NCBI GenBank assembly: GCA_963843385.1
Contig: CAWJJY010000005.1
Coordinates: 558,001-622,000, forward strand
Direction of reading: 5' to 3'
DNA: 64,000 nucleotides
DNA from: CAVOHU01 sp963843385
GTDB taxonomy: Bacteria; Acidobacteriota; Vicinamibacteria; Vicinamibacterales; JAKQTR01
Under the pieces are notes generated by a model. It had not been told where the DNA came from, made no database searches, and saw only the letters and a list, made by a program, of their open reading frames with translations. Both the position numbers and the translations under genes were made by a program. Numbering within the stretch: position 1 is the stretch's first letter; every line of letters starts with the position of its first letter. Positions 17,927-25,227 of the stretch are shown piece by piece.

Positions 17927-19051
17927 ATGAGCGTGGTCACTTCGTCTGAAGCCGGTGCCGCCGTCGATCCGCTCTTCCTGCGGGCGTGCCGCCAGGAACC
18001 CGTGGAGCGAACGCCGATCTGGATCATGCGGCAGGCCGGCCGGTATCTTCCCGAGTATCGCAGGATCCGCGCCCGGCACGACTTCCTGACGACCTGCCGG
18101 ACGCCGGAGCTGGCCTGCGAGCTCACCCTGCAGCCGATTCGCCGCCTGGGCGTCGATGCCGCCATCATCTTCTCCGACATCCTGGTGCCGCTCCAGGGAA
18201 TGGGCGTCGACGTCGCGTTCTCGCCCGGGCCCCAGATCGAGCGCCCGCTGCGATCCCGCTCGGATGTGGAATCGCTGCGGGTGCCGGACCCGCACGAGGC
18301 CATGCCGTATGTCCTCGAGGCGCTGTCGCTCGTCAGGCGCGAGCTTCCCCGGGAAGTCGCGCTGATCGGGTTCGCCGGCGCGCCGTTCACCATGGCGACC
18401 TATCTGGTCGAGGGCGGCGGATCGAAGACGTATGCGGCGATCAAGTCGCTGATCTGGAACGATCCCGACACGGCGCACCTGCTGCTCACGCGCTGCGCCG
18501 ATACGGTGGCGCGCTACCTGGTGGCGCAGATCGAAGCGGGCGCCCAGGCGGTGATGCTGTTCGACACGTGGGCCGGCATCCTCTCGCCGGCCGACCACGC
18601 GGTGTTCGCCGCGGCGTATGCCCGGCGCGTGTTCGAGCAGGTGGCCGCCGCCGGCGACGGGCGCCTGTTTCACCCGCCGCGCATCTACTACGCGGGCGAT
18701 GCCGGCGGAAGCCTCGAGCACTGTCGCGCCATCGGCGCGGATGTCATCGGCCTCGACTGGCGGCTGGGCCTCGCGACGGCGCGCGTGCGGCTCGGCCCTC
18801 ACCTCGCGGTCCAGGGCAATCTCGATCCCACGACGCTGCTGGGGCCGCCGTCGTTCATCCGCGAGCGCGCGGCCGTCGTCCTGCAGGAGGCGGGCCTCGC
18901 GCGGACCGCGGCGCCGATTGAATCACGTGTGGCCTCGGCCCCGGGTCACATCTTCAACCTGGGGCACGGGATTCTGCCGGAGACGCCGCCCGAGCACGCG
19001 CGGATTCTGGTTGATGCCGTTCGGGAACTCTCGGCGGGAAGGACGTCATGA
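17927..19051 (+). CDS. hemE: Uroporphyrinogen decarboxylase
   Basis: 374 residues from ATG 17927. Removes the four acetate carboxyls of uroporphyrinogen III to give coproporphyrinogen III in the cytosol. The signatures PIWIMRQAGRYLPEYR and GFAGAPFTMATYLVEGGGS are clear, with the catalytic aspartate expected in FSDILVPLQGMG, and AQAVMLFDTWAG and FNLGHGILPETPPEH follow. The only purine-rich site, GGAGG at 17921-17925, is just 1 nt from this ATG but 7 nt from GTG 17933, so the true start may be two codons later. The stop overlaps the hemN ATG (ATGA). Confidence 0.96.
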   Translation: MSVVTSSEAGAAVDPLFLRACRQEPVERTPIWIMRQAGRYLPEYRRIRARHDFLTTCRTPELACELTLQPIRRLGVDAAIIFSDILVPLQGMGVDVAFSPGPQIERPLRSRSDVESLRVPDPHEAMPYVLEALSLVRRELPREVALIGFAGAPFTMATYLVEGGGSKTYAAIKSLIWNDPDTAHLLLTRCADTVARYLVAQIEAGAQAVMLFDTWAGILSPADHAVFAAAYARRVFEQVAAAGDGRLFHPPRIYYAGDAGGSLEHCRAIGADVIGLDWRLGLATARVRLGPHLAVQGNLDPTTLLGPPSFIRERAAVVLQEAGLARTAAPIESRVASAPGHIFNLGHGILPETPPEHARILVDAVRELSAGRTS

Positions 19052-20472
19052 CCATGGGCAGCAGCGGAGACGTTCGCGGAGATGGCCCGGTCGACCAGCG
19101 GACGATCACGGCGGAGTTGCTGGCGAAGTACGATCGCCCCGGGCCCCGGTATACCTCGTACCCGACCGCGGTCGAATTCAGCGACGCGTTCGGAGAAGCC
19201 GACTATCGCCGGCACCTCGAGCGCGCCTCGGCCTCGCCCGACGCGCCGCTGTCCCTCTACATTCACCTGCCGTTCTGCGAGGAGCGGTGCACCTTCTGCG
19301 GATGCTCGGTGATCATCACCCGGAAACGGGAGGTGGCCGCCGGGTACCTCGAGTACCTCTACCGCGAGATCGCGATGCTCGCCGGCGCCCTCGGCGGGCG
19401 CCGCCGGCTGGCGCAGTACCACTGGGGCGGCGGCACCCCGACCTACCTCGCGCCCGACCAGATCACGGCCCTCCAGGCGGAGGTCCTGCGTCACTTCACC
19501 ATCGATCCCGGCGCCGAAGTGGCAATCGAAGTCGATCCCCGCGTGACCACGGCGGAACAGCTCGATACCCTGCGCGCCGCAGGGTTCAATCGGCTCTCGA
19601 TGGGGATCCAGGACTTCACGCCCGAGGTGCAGGTCGCCGTCAACCGGGTGCAGCCCGAATCCGAGACCCGTCACCTCTACGAGCGCGCCCGGGCCGTTGG
19701 CTTCTCGTCGATCAACTTCGATCTGATCTACGGTCTGCCGCTCCAGACGACGCCGTCGTTCTCGCGGACGCTGGACGCGGTGCTGAACATGCGTCCCGAC
19801 CGGGTCGCCGTGTACTCGTTCGCTCACGTGCCGTGGGTGCGGGGCAATCAGAAGCGGATCCACCCTGAGGAGCTGCCGAGCCCGGCTCAGAAGATCGAGC
19901 TGTTCGCCGAGGCCCGGTCGAGGTTCCTCGAAGCGGGCTACGAGCAGATCGGCATGGATCACTTCGCGGTTCCCGACGACGAGCTGGCGAAAGCCGCGTC
20001 GGCCGGAACGCTGCATCGCAATTTCATGGGATACACGACCAAGCCGGCCGCCGACATGGTCGGGCTCGGCGTGTCCGCGATCGGCGACGTGCAGGGCGCC
20101 TTCGCCCAGAACGTCAAGAAGCTCAGCACCTACTACTCCGCCATCGATGCCGGACGCTTTCCGATCGAGCGCGGATTCGTGCTGGATCCGGACGACGCGC
20201 TGCGCCGCCACGTCATCACGAACCTGATGTGCAACCTGCGTGTCGGCCGGCGCGACGTCGAACAGCGATTCGGCGTGGCCTTCGACGAGTACTTCGAGCG
20301 GGAGCTCGGCGAGCTGCGCGAGGGCCCCGTGGTGCACGGCTTCGTCGAGATCGATCCCGAGTCGGTCCGGGTCACGCCCCGCGGCCGCCTGTTTGTCCGC
20401 AACGTCTGCATGGTGTTCGACCGCTACCTCCGTACCAAGACGACGACCCCGATCTTCTCGCGAACAGTCTGA
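19048..20472 (+). CDS. hemN: Oxygen-independent coproporphyrinogen-III oxidase, radical SAM
   Basis: 474 residues. Converts coproporphyrinogen III to protoporphyrinogen IX anaerobically using S-adenosylmethionine. The [4Fe-4S] motif C77-x3-C81-x2-C84 lies in FCEERCTFCGC, and the extra cysteine C86 is the one characteristic of true HemN. Other signatures are RYTSYPTAVEF, YHWGGGTPTYL, SMGIQDFTPEVQ and NFDLIYGLPLQT. The C-terminal domain ends GRLFVRNVCMVFDRYL, as in genuine HemN and not in the HemW paralogue. ATG 19048 overlaps hemE by 4 nt, and ATG 19054 is an alternative. hemH follows after 9 nt. Confidence 0.96.
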   Translation: MTMGSSGDVRGDGPVDQRTITAELLAKYDRPGPRYTSYPTAVEFSDAFGEADYRRHLERASASPDAPLSLYIHLPFCEERCTFCGCSVIITRKREVAAGYLEYLYREIAMLAGALGGRRRLAQYHWGGGTPTYLAPDQITALQAEVLRHFTIDPGAEVAIEVDPRVTTAEQLDTLRAAGFNRLSMGIQDFTPEVQVAVNRVQPESETRHLYERARAVGFSSINFDLIYGLPLQTTPSFSRTLDAVLNMRPDRVAVYSFAHVPWVRGNQKRIHPEELPSPAQKIELFAEARSRFLEAGYEQIGMDHFAVPDDELAKAASAGTLHRNFMGYTTKPAADMVGLGVSAIGDVQGAFAQNVKKLSTYYSAIDAGRFPIERGFVLDPDDALRRHVITNLMCNLRVGRRDVEQRFGVAFDEYFERELGELREGPVVHGFVEIDPESVRVTPRGRLFVRNVCMVFDRYLRTKTTTPIFSRTV

Positions 20473-20481
20473 GGGACGATC

Positions 20482-21480
20482 ATGGCCAACGGCTCCGAAC
20501 GGGTAGGCGTCGTGCTCACCAACCTCGGAGGCCCCGGGACACTGGCCGAGGTTGAACCGTTCCTGGTCAACCTGTTCTCGGACAGGGACATCATCAGCCT
20601 TCCGCTTGGCGCGATGTTCCAGCCGCTGCTCGCCCGGGCCATCGCGAAGGTCCGTGCCCCGATGGTCAGGAAGCGGTATGCCAGCATGGGCGGCGGGTCG
20701 CCTCAATTGAAGCTGACCGCCAGCCAGGCACAGGCACTCGAGGTGCGGCTCAACCGCACCCAGCCCCGGTTCAGGGCGCTCGTCGCCATGCGCTATTGGC
20801 AGCCGCAAATCGAGGAGGTGCTGGAGGAGCTGGAGCTCGAGGGCATCGGCCGCCTTGTCGTGCTGACCCTGTATCCCCAGTACTCGACGGCGACCACCGG
20901 ATCGATGGATCGCGAGATCGAACGCGTGCTCGAGCAACCGCGCTGGAGGGGACGGTTCCGCCTGACGTCCATCCGGTCCTACGCCGAGGAGCCGTCGTAC
21001 CTGGACGCCCTCGCCGACTCGGTGAGGCGGGCACTCGATCTGTTCCCGCCCGAACGGCGCGATCGCCTCGTACTGCTGTTCAGCGCCCATTCACTTCCGC
21101 TCGACATCGTCAATCGCGGCGATCCCTACGTGAGTGAGATCGAAGCCACCCGGAAGGGCGTGGTGGCCAGGCTGGGCCTGCCCAATCGCCACCTGCTCTC
21201 GTACCAGTCGCGTACGGCGTTCATCAAATGGCTCGGGCCCAGCACCGATGCAGTGCTGGAACAATTGAGCCGTGAGGGCGTGACCGATGTGCTCGCCATT
21301 CCGATTTCGTTCGTGTCGGATCACATCGAGACGCTGTACGACCTGGATCAGCTCTATCCCAGACAGGCGCTCGAGCTTGGGATTTCCTTCCGGCGCGCAG
21401 AAGCCCTCAATGCGAACCCGCTGTTCATCGAGGCGCTGGCGACGGTTGTCGAGCGGCATCTCGCGGAGCCGTCTCAATGA
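20482..21480 (+). CDS. hemH: Ferrochelatase
   Basis: 332 residues. Inserts ferrous iron into protoporphyrin IX. Family features: VGVVLTNLGGPGTLAEVEPF at the start, the active-site histidine in LFSAHSLPLDIVNRGDPY, and the second-site acidic region PISFVSDHIETLYDLD. There is no C-terminal [2Fe-2S] cysteine cluster and no transmembrane tail, so it should be a soluble enzyme. The stop overlaps hemG as ATGA. Because HemN makes protoporphyrinogen IX, the classical protoporphyrin route is implied here, although ferrochelatases that use coproporphyrin have the same fold. Confidence 0.95.
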   Translation: MANGSERVGVVLTNLGGPGTLAEVEPFLVNLFSDRDIISLPLGAMFQPLLARAIAKVRAPMVRKRYASMGGGSPQLKLTASQAQALEVRLNRTQPRFRALVAMRYWQPQIEEVLEELELEGIGRLVVLTLYPQYSTATTGSMDREIERVLEQPRWRGRFRLTSIRSYAEEPSYLDALADSVRRALDLFPPERRDRLVLLFSAHSLPLDIVNRGDPYVSEIEATRKGVVARLGLPNRHLLSYQSRTAFIKWLGPSTDAVLEQLSREGVTDVLAIPISFVSDHIETLYDLDQLYPRQALELGISFRRAEALNANPLFIEALATVVERHLAEPSQ

Positions 21481-22871
21481 GGGTGGCCATCGTCGGAGGG
21501 GGCATCTCGGGCCTGTCGATCGCCCATGCGCTCGCCAGAGCCGGTGCGGCCCAACGGGGCGTCGAGATCGTCGTGCTCGAGGCGGCTGCAAGGGCGGGCG
21601 GCAACATCCGGAGCGAGAGGATTGACGGGTTCCTCTGCGAATGGGGGCCGAACGGCTTCCTGGACAACGCGCCGGCGACGCTCGACCTGGTTCGCGATCT
21701 CGGGATTCAGGATCGCGTGCACGTCAGCGACGAGAGCGCCGGGAAGCGGTTCATCTTCCGGCATGGACGGCTGCACCAGTTGCCGGGAGGCCCCGGCGCG
21801 TTCCTCGGTAGCGGGCTGCTTTCGTGGCGAGGCAAGCTGCGCATCGCGGGGGAACTGTGGGCCGCGTCCCGGCCCGACGGCGACGAGACGATTCATGGAT
21901 TCGCCGCGCGCCGCATCGGCCGCGAAGCGGCGGACGTGTTGATCGACGCGATGGTGTCGGGCGTGTTCGGCGGCGACGCGCGCAAACTGTCGCTCAGGGC
22001 GTGCTTCCCCAAGATGTGGGAGATGGAAACCGAGCACGGCGGGCTCTTCCGCGCGCTCATCGCCCGGCGCCGCGCGCGCAGGTCGCCGGGTGGTCCGATC
22101 GGGGCCCCGATGGGCCGCCTGACGTCGTTTCGTGAGGGTACGGTGGAGATCATCGACGCCCTGCAACGCGGGATGAATGGCGCACTGCGGCTGGGTTCGC
22201 CGGTCGCCCGGATCACCCGGCCCGATCGCTATCGCGTGCAGCTTGACGGCGGCGGAGACGCGATCGAGGCGGACGCGGTCGTGCTGGCCGGTGGCGCGGC
22301 GTCGAGCGCCGCGATGGTGGCCTCGATCGATGAGCAGCTGGCCGCTGGTCTCGCCGGCATCGCTTCCGCTCCCCTGGTCGTCGTGTGCCTGGGATTCGAC
22401 GAGGCGCGCCTGCCGCGGCCGCTGGACGGATTCGGCTTTCTCGTTCCGAGGGGAGAAGGGCAGCGCGTGCTCGGGGTCCTGTGGGATTCGAGCATCTATC
22501 CGGGGCGCGCGCCGCACGGAGCCGTGCTGCTGAGAGCGATGCTTGGCGGCGGCCACGATCCGGAGGCCATCGCCCTGTCGGACGATGAGCTGGTGGTCTG
22601 CGTCCGGCGAGCGCTCTCCGACACGATGGGAATCGAGGCCAATCCGATCTTCGTCCAGGTCTTCAAACATCCGTTGGGGATTCCGCAGTACACCGTGGGA
22701 CACCTGGATCGCCTGGCCCGGATCGAGGCGCAGCTCGCGCAGTACCCCGGCCTCGTGATTGCCGGGAACTCCTATCGCGGGGTCGCCATCAACAACTGCA
22801 TCGCCGAGTCCGGCCCGATTGCCGATCGCGTGCTCGCTGCGATCGGTGTCGACGGAGCACCCGGGGTCTGA
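21477..22871 (+). CDS. hemG: Protoporphyrinogen oxidase, FAD-dependent (HemG/HemY type)
   Basis: 464 residues. Oxidises protoporphyrinogen IX (or coproporphyrinogen III) with FAD. The dinucleotide-binding motif VAIVGGGISGLSIAHALA is at the N-terminus and ARAGGNIRSERIDGFLCEWGPNGF follows. The C-terminal FAD segment VIAGNSYRGVAINNCIAES is also typical. This family belongs to the oxygen-dependent enzyme called HemY in Bacillus, unrelated to the flavodoxin-like HemG of E. coli. The last codons and the stop (APGV-TGA) lie inside the palindromic repeat at 22859-22888, so the natural C-terminus may have been changed by the repeat. Confidence 0.94.
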   Translation: MRVAIVGGGISGLSIAHALARAGAAQRGVEIVVLEAAARAGGNIRSERIDGFLCEWGPNGFLDNAPATLDLVRDLGIQDRVHVSDESAGKRFIFRHGRLHQLPGGPGAFLGSGLLSWRGKLRIAGELWAASRPDGDETIHGFAARRIGREAADVLIDAMVSGVFGGDARKLSLRACFPKMWEMETEHGGLFRALIARRRARRSPGGPIGAPMGRLTSFREGTVEIIDALQRGMNGALRLGSPVARITRPDRYRVQLDGGGDAIEADAVVLAGGAASSAAMVASIDEQLAAGLAGIASAPLVVVCLGFDEARLPRPLDGFGFLVPRGEGQRVLGVLWDSSIYPGRAPHGAVLLRAMLGGGHDPEAIALSDDELVVCVRRALSDTMGIEANPIFVQVFKHPLGIPQYTVGHLDRLARIEAQLAQYPGLVIAGNSYRGVAINNCIAESGPIADRVLAAIGVDGAPGV

Positions 22872-22888
22872 AGATTCCCGGCTCCATC
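22859..22888. repeat. Palindromic dispersed element, copy 2, overlapping the hemG stop
   Basis: Starts ACCCGGGGTCTGAAGA and matches the 5421-5450 copy at 28 of 30 positions. The hemG stop codon TGA (22869-22871) is part of it. A related motif in inverted orientation (GAAGGCCGGGTTTTCAGA) flanks the array that follows, near 22916 and 23195. Confidence 0.7.
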
Positions 22889-22942
22889 AATCACACTCGC
22901 CCGCTCCTTCTGGATGAAGGCCGGGTTTTCAGATCCGAAGAC

Positions 22943-23222
22943 AGGCAGACGCGGGGCGGCACGCCGAGCGTCTCCTCTCGAAATGGAGGCTGGGTCCTTT
23001 TGACCGGGCGAGAGGCAGACGCGGGGCGGCACGCCGAGCGTCTCCTCTCGAAATGGAGGCTTGGTCCTTTTGACCGGGCGAGAGGCAGACGCGGGGCGGC
23101 GCGCCGAGCGTCTCCTCCCGAAATGGAGGCTGGGTCCTTTTGACCGGGCGAGAGGCAGACGCGGGGCGGCGCGCCGAGCGTCTCCTCCCGATATGAAGGC
23201 CGGGTTTTCAGATCCGGCGACA
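22943..23222. repeat. Tandem array, four copies of a 70-bp unit
   Basis: Units start at 22943, 23013, 23083 and 23153, each opening AGGCAGACGCGGGGCGGC. The first three are nearly identical; the fourth differs in its second half. Each unit can fold as AGACGC ... GCGTCT with an inner GGCG/CGCC stem. The last half-unit (GATATGAAGGCCGGGTTTTC onward) resembles the sequence just before the first unit (22912-22942), so the array is bounded by copies of that half-unit. The 70-bp period is not a multiple of three and the reading frame rotates, so it is not coding. Confidence 0.9.
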
Positions 23223-23304
23223 GGCAGGCATGGCCACTCTCGGGCGAAGAACCGGGCTGGCGGGAACTTCAGCTCGTCGTCCTGGCCACCGATGCACCGG
23301 GCGG
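23223..23304. other. Spacer between 70-bp array and ankyrin gene
   Basis: Together with 22889-23222 this makes a 430-bp gene-free stretch after the haem operon. Outside the array I see no ORF, terminator with a T tract, or promoter. Confidence 0.4.
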
Positions 23305-25038
23305 TCAGCGCGGTGGCCTGGCCGCTGCCTGTCTGAGTAGAGCCTCTATCCCTGGCTTCCCTGCGGCCAGCGGCAGCAGGGTCGAGAGCTCCGACTTCAC
23401 GTCGTAACCGCCCTCGACGAGGGCGCGCACGTTGTCCTCGCGATCGGCGAGGACGGCCAGGAGCATGGCGGTGGCCCCACCGCTGGCCTTGGCCCTGGTG
23501 CTGGCCCCGGCCTTCAGAAGCGCTCGCACCACCTCGGGCGGGCACGATTGCGAAGCGTGGAGCAGCGCCGTGGTGTCGTTCTCGCCCTTCGCGCTCACGT
23601 CGGCCTTGTGCGCGATGAGCGCCAGGGCGATCCGGGCGGCGGCCTCGCGCCGTGCGTCGGGTGCGGCGCAGCCGCCACTGGTGACGAAGAGCAGGGGCGT
23701 GTCATTCTGGGGCGGCCCACGCCTGGCGTCGGGTGACATCCCCGCTTCAAGATAGAGCAGGGCGGCGTCCGAATCGAATTCCATGAGCCGGCCCCAGAAC
23801 GCATTCGCTGCGAAGGCCAGCTTGCGCTGGGCCAGTTCCTGCTTTGCCTTGTCCGGCGTACGCGCAACTCGCGCCGCGGCGGGAGCAACGGCTGGCGCCA
23901 CCTCCCCGCCAGCCGGTCTGCGTGAGTCCGGGGCAGCCTTGCCAGGCTTGGCAGAAGGCGGCTTGATCGTTGCGGGGGCGGCGCCAGCACCGGCGGCGCT
24001 GAGAATCCGTATGATGTCCGACCTGTTGCGCGCCTTTTCCAGCAGACGCGGACCGTCGCGCTTCACGTCGTAGCCGCGCGCGATCAGCAGCCGCACGACA
24101 TCGGCGGGGCCGATGAGGATGGCGCTCTCCATCAGGGACTGCCCCACCGTCTTCCCCGGTTCGGACGAGGCCATCGCCAGATTCGCTCCAGCCTTCAGCA
24201 GCGCGTCTGCGAGATCCGCACACTTGTAGACCCGCATCAAGGGCACGTTTCCTTCCGGACTGCGGAAGTTGGGGTTGGCCCCGGCTGCGATCAGCATCAG
24301 CGCCACCGCGCGCACCCGCGGCTCGGAGCAGTCGGAGCCGAGGACGTCGAGCAATAGCGTCTCGGTGATGCCTGGCGCCAGGGTGTCCGGCTTCATGCCA
24401 GCGTCGAGGAAGAGCCGGATCCCGTCGGGATCCGTGCGATTGCCGTAGAAGCTCCCGACCGTGAAGGCCGACCCCCTCTGCCAGAGCTTGTTGATCGCAC
24501 TTTTCTGCGCCGCAGTGGCCCCGGGCACGTCAGACGGCCGTCGGATCCTGGCCATGAAGCTGGCTCGGAACTCGTACTTCTGCTTCTGCCAGTACTGCGG
24601 CTTCGCGGAAGAAACCGTGCCGCCTACTTCGTCTCGCGTGCGCGAAGACACCTGGAACCGGAAATCGCTGCAGAAGCCGCAACCTATGGAGAGCGCCGGA
24701 TGGCTCCAGCGCCAGTCCGAGGGACCATTTTCCGGGTCGAGCGCAAAGGCGAGGGAATTCAGCTCGTCGCTGGCCGCCGTGTCCCGCAGCCGGCCCGCCA
24801 GTTGATCGGGTGAAGCCGGCTTCTCGGTCAGCAGGACCCAGAGCACGTCACGGCCTTCACGATCCGGTTCCAGCTGGGCGTAGGCGTACGCGAAGGTGAA
24901 CGGCTTCCCGTCGACGCTGAAGCTGCCCGTGGCCCGGCCGGCGCCCGGCTGTGCCGCAGCCGCGCCAGCCAGCGTCGCGACGGTTGCGCCTATCAGTGCA
25001 CCACGCAGCCACAGCGTAGGCGAGCCTTGTTTGCACAT
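23305..25038 (-). CDS. Exported ankyrin-repeat protein
   Basis: 577 residues from ATG 25038, 6 nt after GGAGG, rather than ATG 25086. A signal peptide (MCKQGSPTLWLRGALIGATV, cleavage near AAAAQP) leads to a beta-rich N-terminal domain of about 180 residues with no clear family. Two blocks of ankyrin-like repeats follow, for example DGIRLFLDAGMKPDTL, ALMLIAAGANPNFRSPEG, VRLLIARGYDVKRDG, ALIAHKADVSAKGENDTTALLHA and VRALLKAGASTRAK. The blocks are joined by an Ala/Pro/Lys-rich linker near 365-420. Ankyrin repeats bind proteins; an exported one suggests periplasmic or surface interactions. The partner is unknown. Confidence 0.78.
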   Translation of the reverse strand: MCKQGSPTLWLRGALIGATVATLAGAAAAQPGAGRATGSFSVDGKPFTFAYAYAQLEPDREGRDVLWVLLTEKPASPDQLAGRLRDTAASDELNSLAFALDPENGPSDWRWSHPALSIGCGFCSDFRFQVSSRTRDEVGGTVSSAKPQYWQKQKYEFRASFMARIRRPSDVPGATAAQKSAINKLWQRGSAFTVGSFYGNRTDPDGIRLFLDAGMKPDTLAPGITETLLLDVLGSDCSEPRVRAVALMLIAAGANPNFRSPEGNVPLMRVYKCADLADALLKAGANLAMASSEPGKTVGQSLMESAILIGPADVVRLLIARGYDVKRDGPRLLEKARNRSDIIRILSAAGAGAAPATIKPPSAKPGKAAPDSRRPAGGEVAPAVAPAAARVARTPDKAKQELAQRKLAFAANAFWGRLMEFDSDAALLYLEAGMSPDARRGPPQNDTPLLFVTSGGCAAPDARREAAARIALALIAHKADVSAKGENDTTALLHASQSCPPEVVRALLKAGASTRAKASGGATAMLLAVLADREDNVRALVEGGYDVKSELSTLLPLAAGKPGIEALLRQAAARPPR

Positions 25039-25084
25039 ACCGTACCTCCACGATCGTGGCGATCTCGCGGGGGCGTTCGCGCTC

Positions 25085-25114
25085 ACAGTACGGTGTGGTG
25101 GCGCCGGGCGTCAA
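25085..25114 (-). promoter_or_regulatory. Predicted sigma70-like promoter for the ankyrin gene
   Basis: Minus-strand TTGACG (25114-25109), 18-bp spacer, TACTGT (25090-25085). The -35 matches five of six consensus bases. It lies about 47 nt upstream of ATG 25038. Confidence 0.5.
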
Positions 25115-25227
25115 GGGGTGTTGGACCGCGCCCGGTCCGGCGCGACTCCGCTTTTCGGCCGGCGAAGGCGGCGTACGCGGCCTGGTGTGGGCGGTCCGAA
25201 GACGCCGCGTGCCCGCGGTCACTGCAA

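Noticed and set aside
18946..21090. A 714-residue minus-strand ORF across hemE, hemN and hemH
   Set aside because: Antisense shadow of three well-supported genes in GC-rich DNA; no signal, motif or ribosome site.
22943..23222. The 70-bp array as a CRISPR array
   Set aside because: The whole unit repeats with no unique spacers of constant length, and there are no cas genes.
22772..23545. A minus-strand ORF spanning the 70-bp array, giving repeated peptide segments
   Set aside because: The unit length is not divisible by three, so successive copies are read in different frames; it also overlaps hemG and the ankyrin gene.
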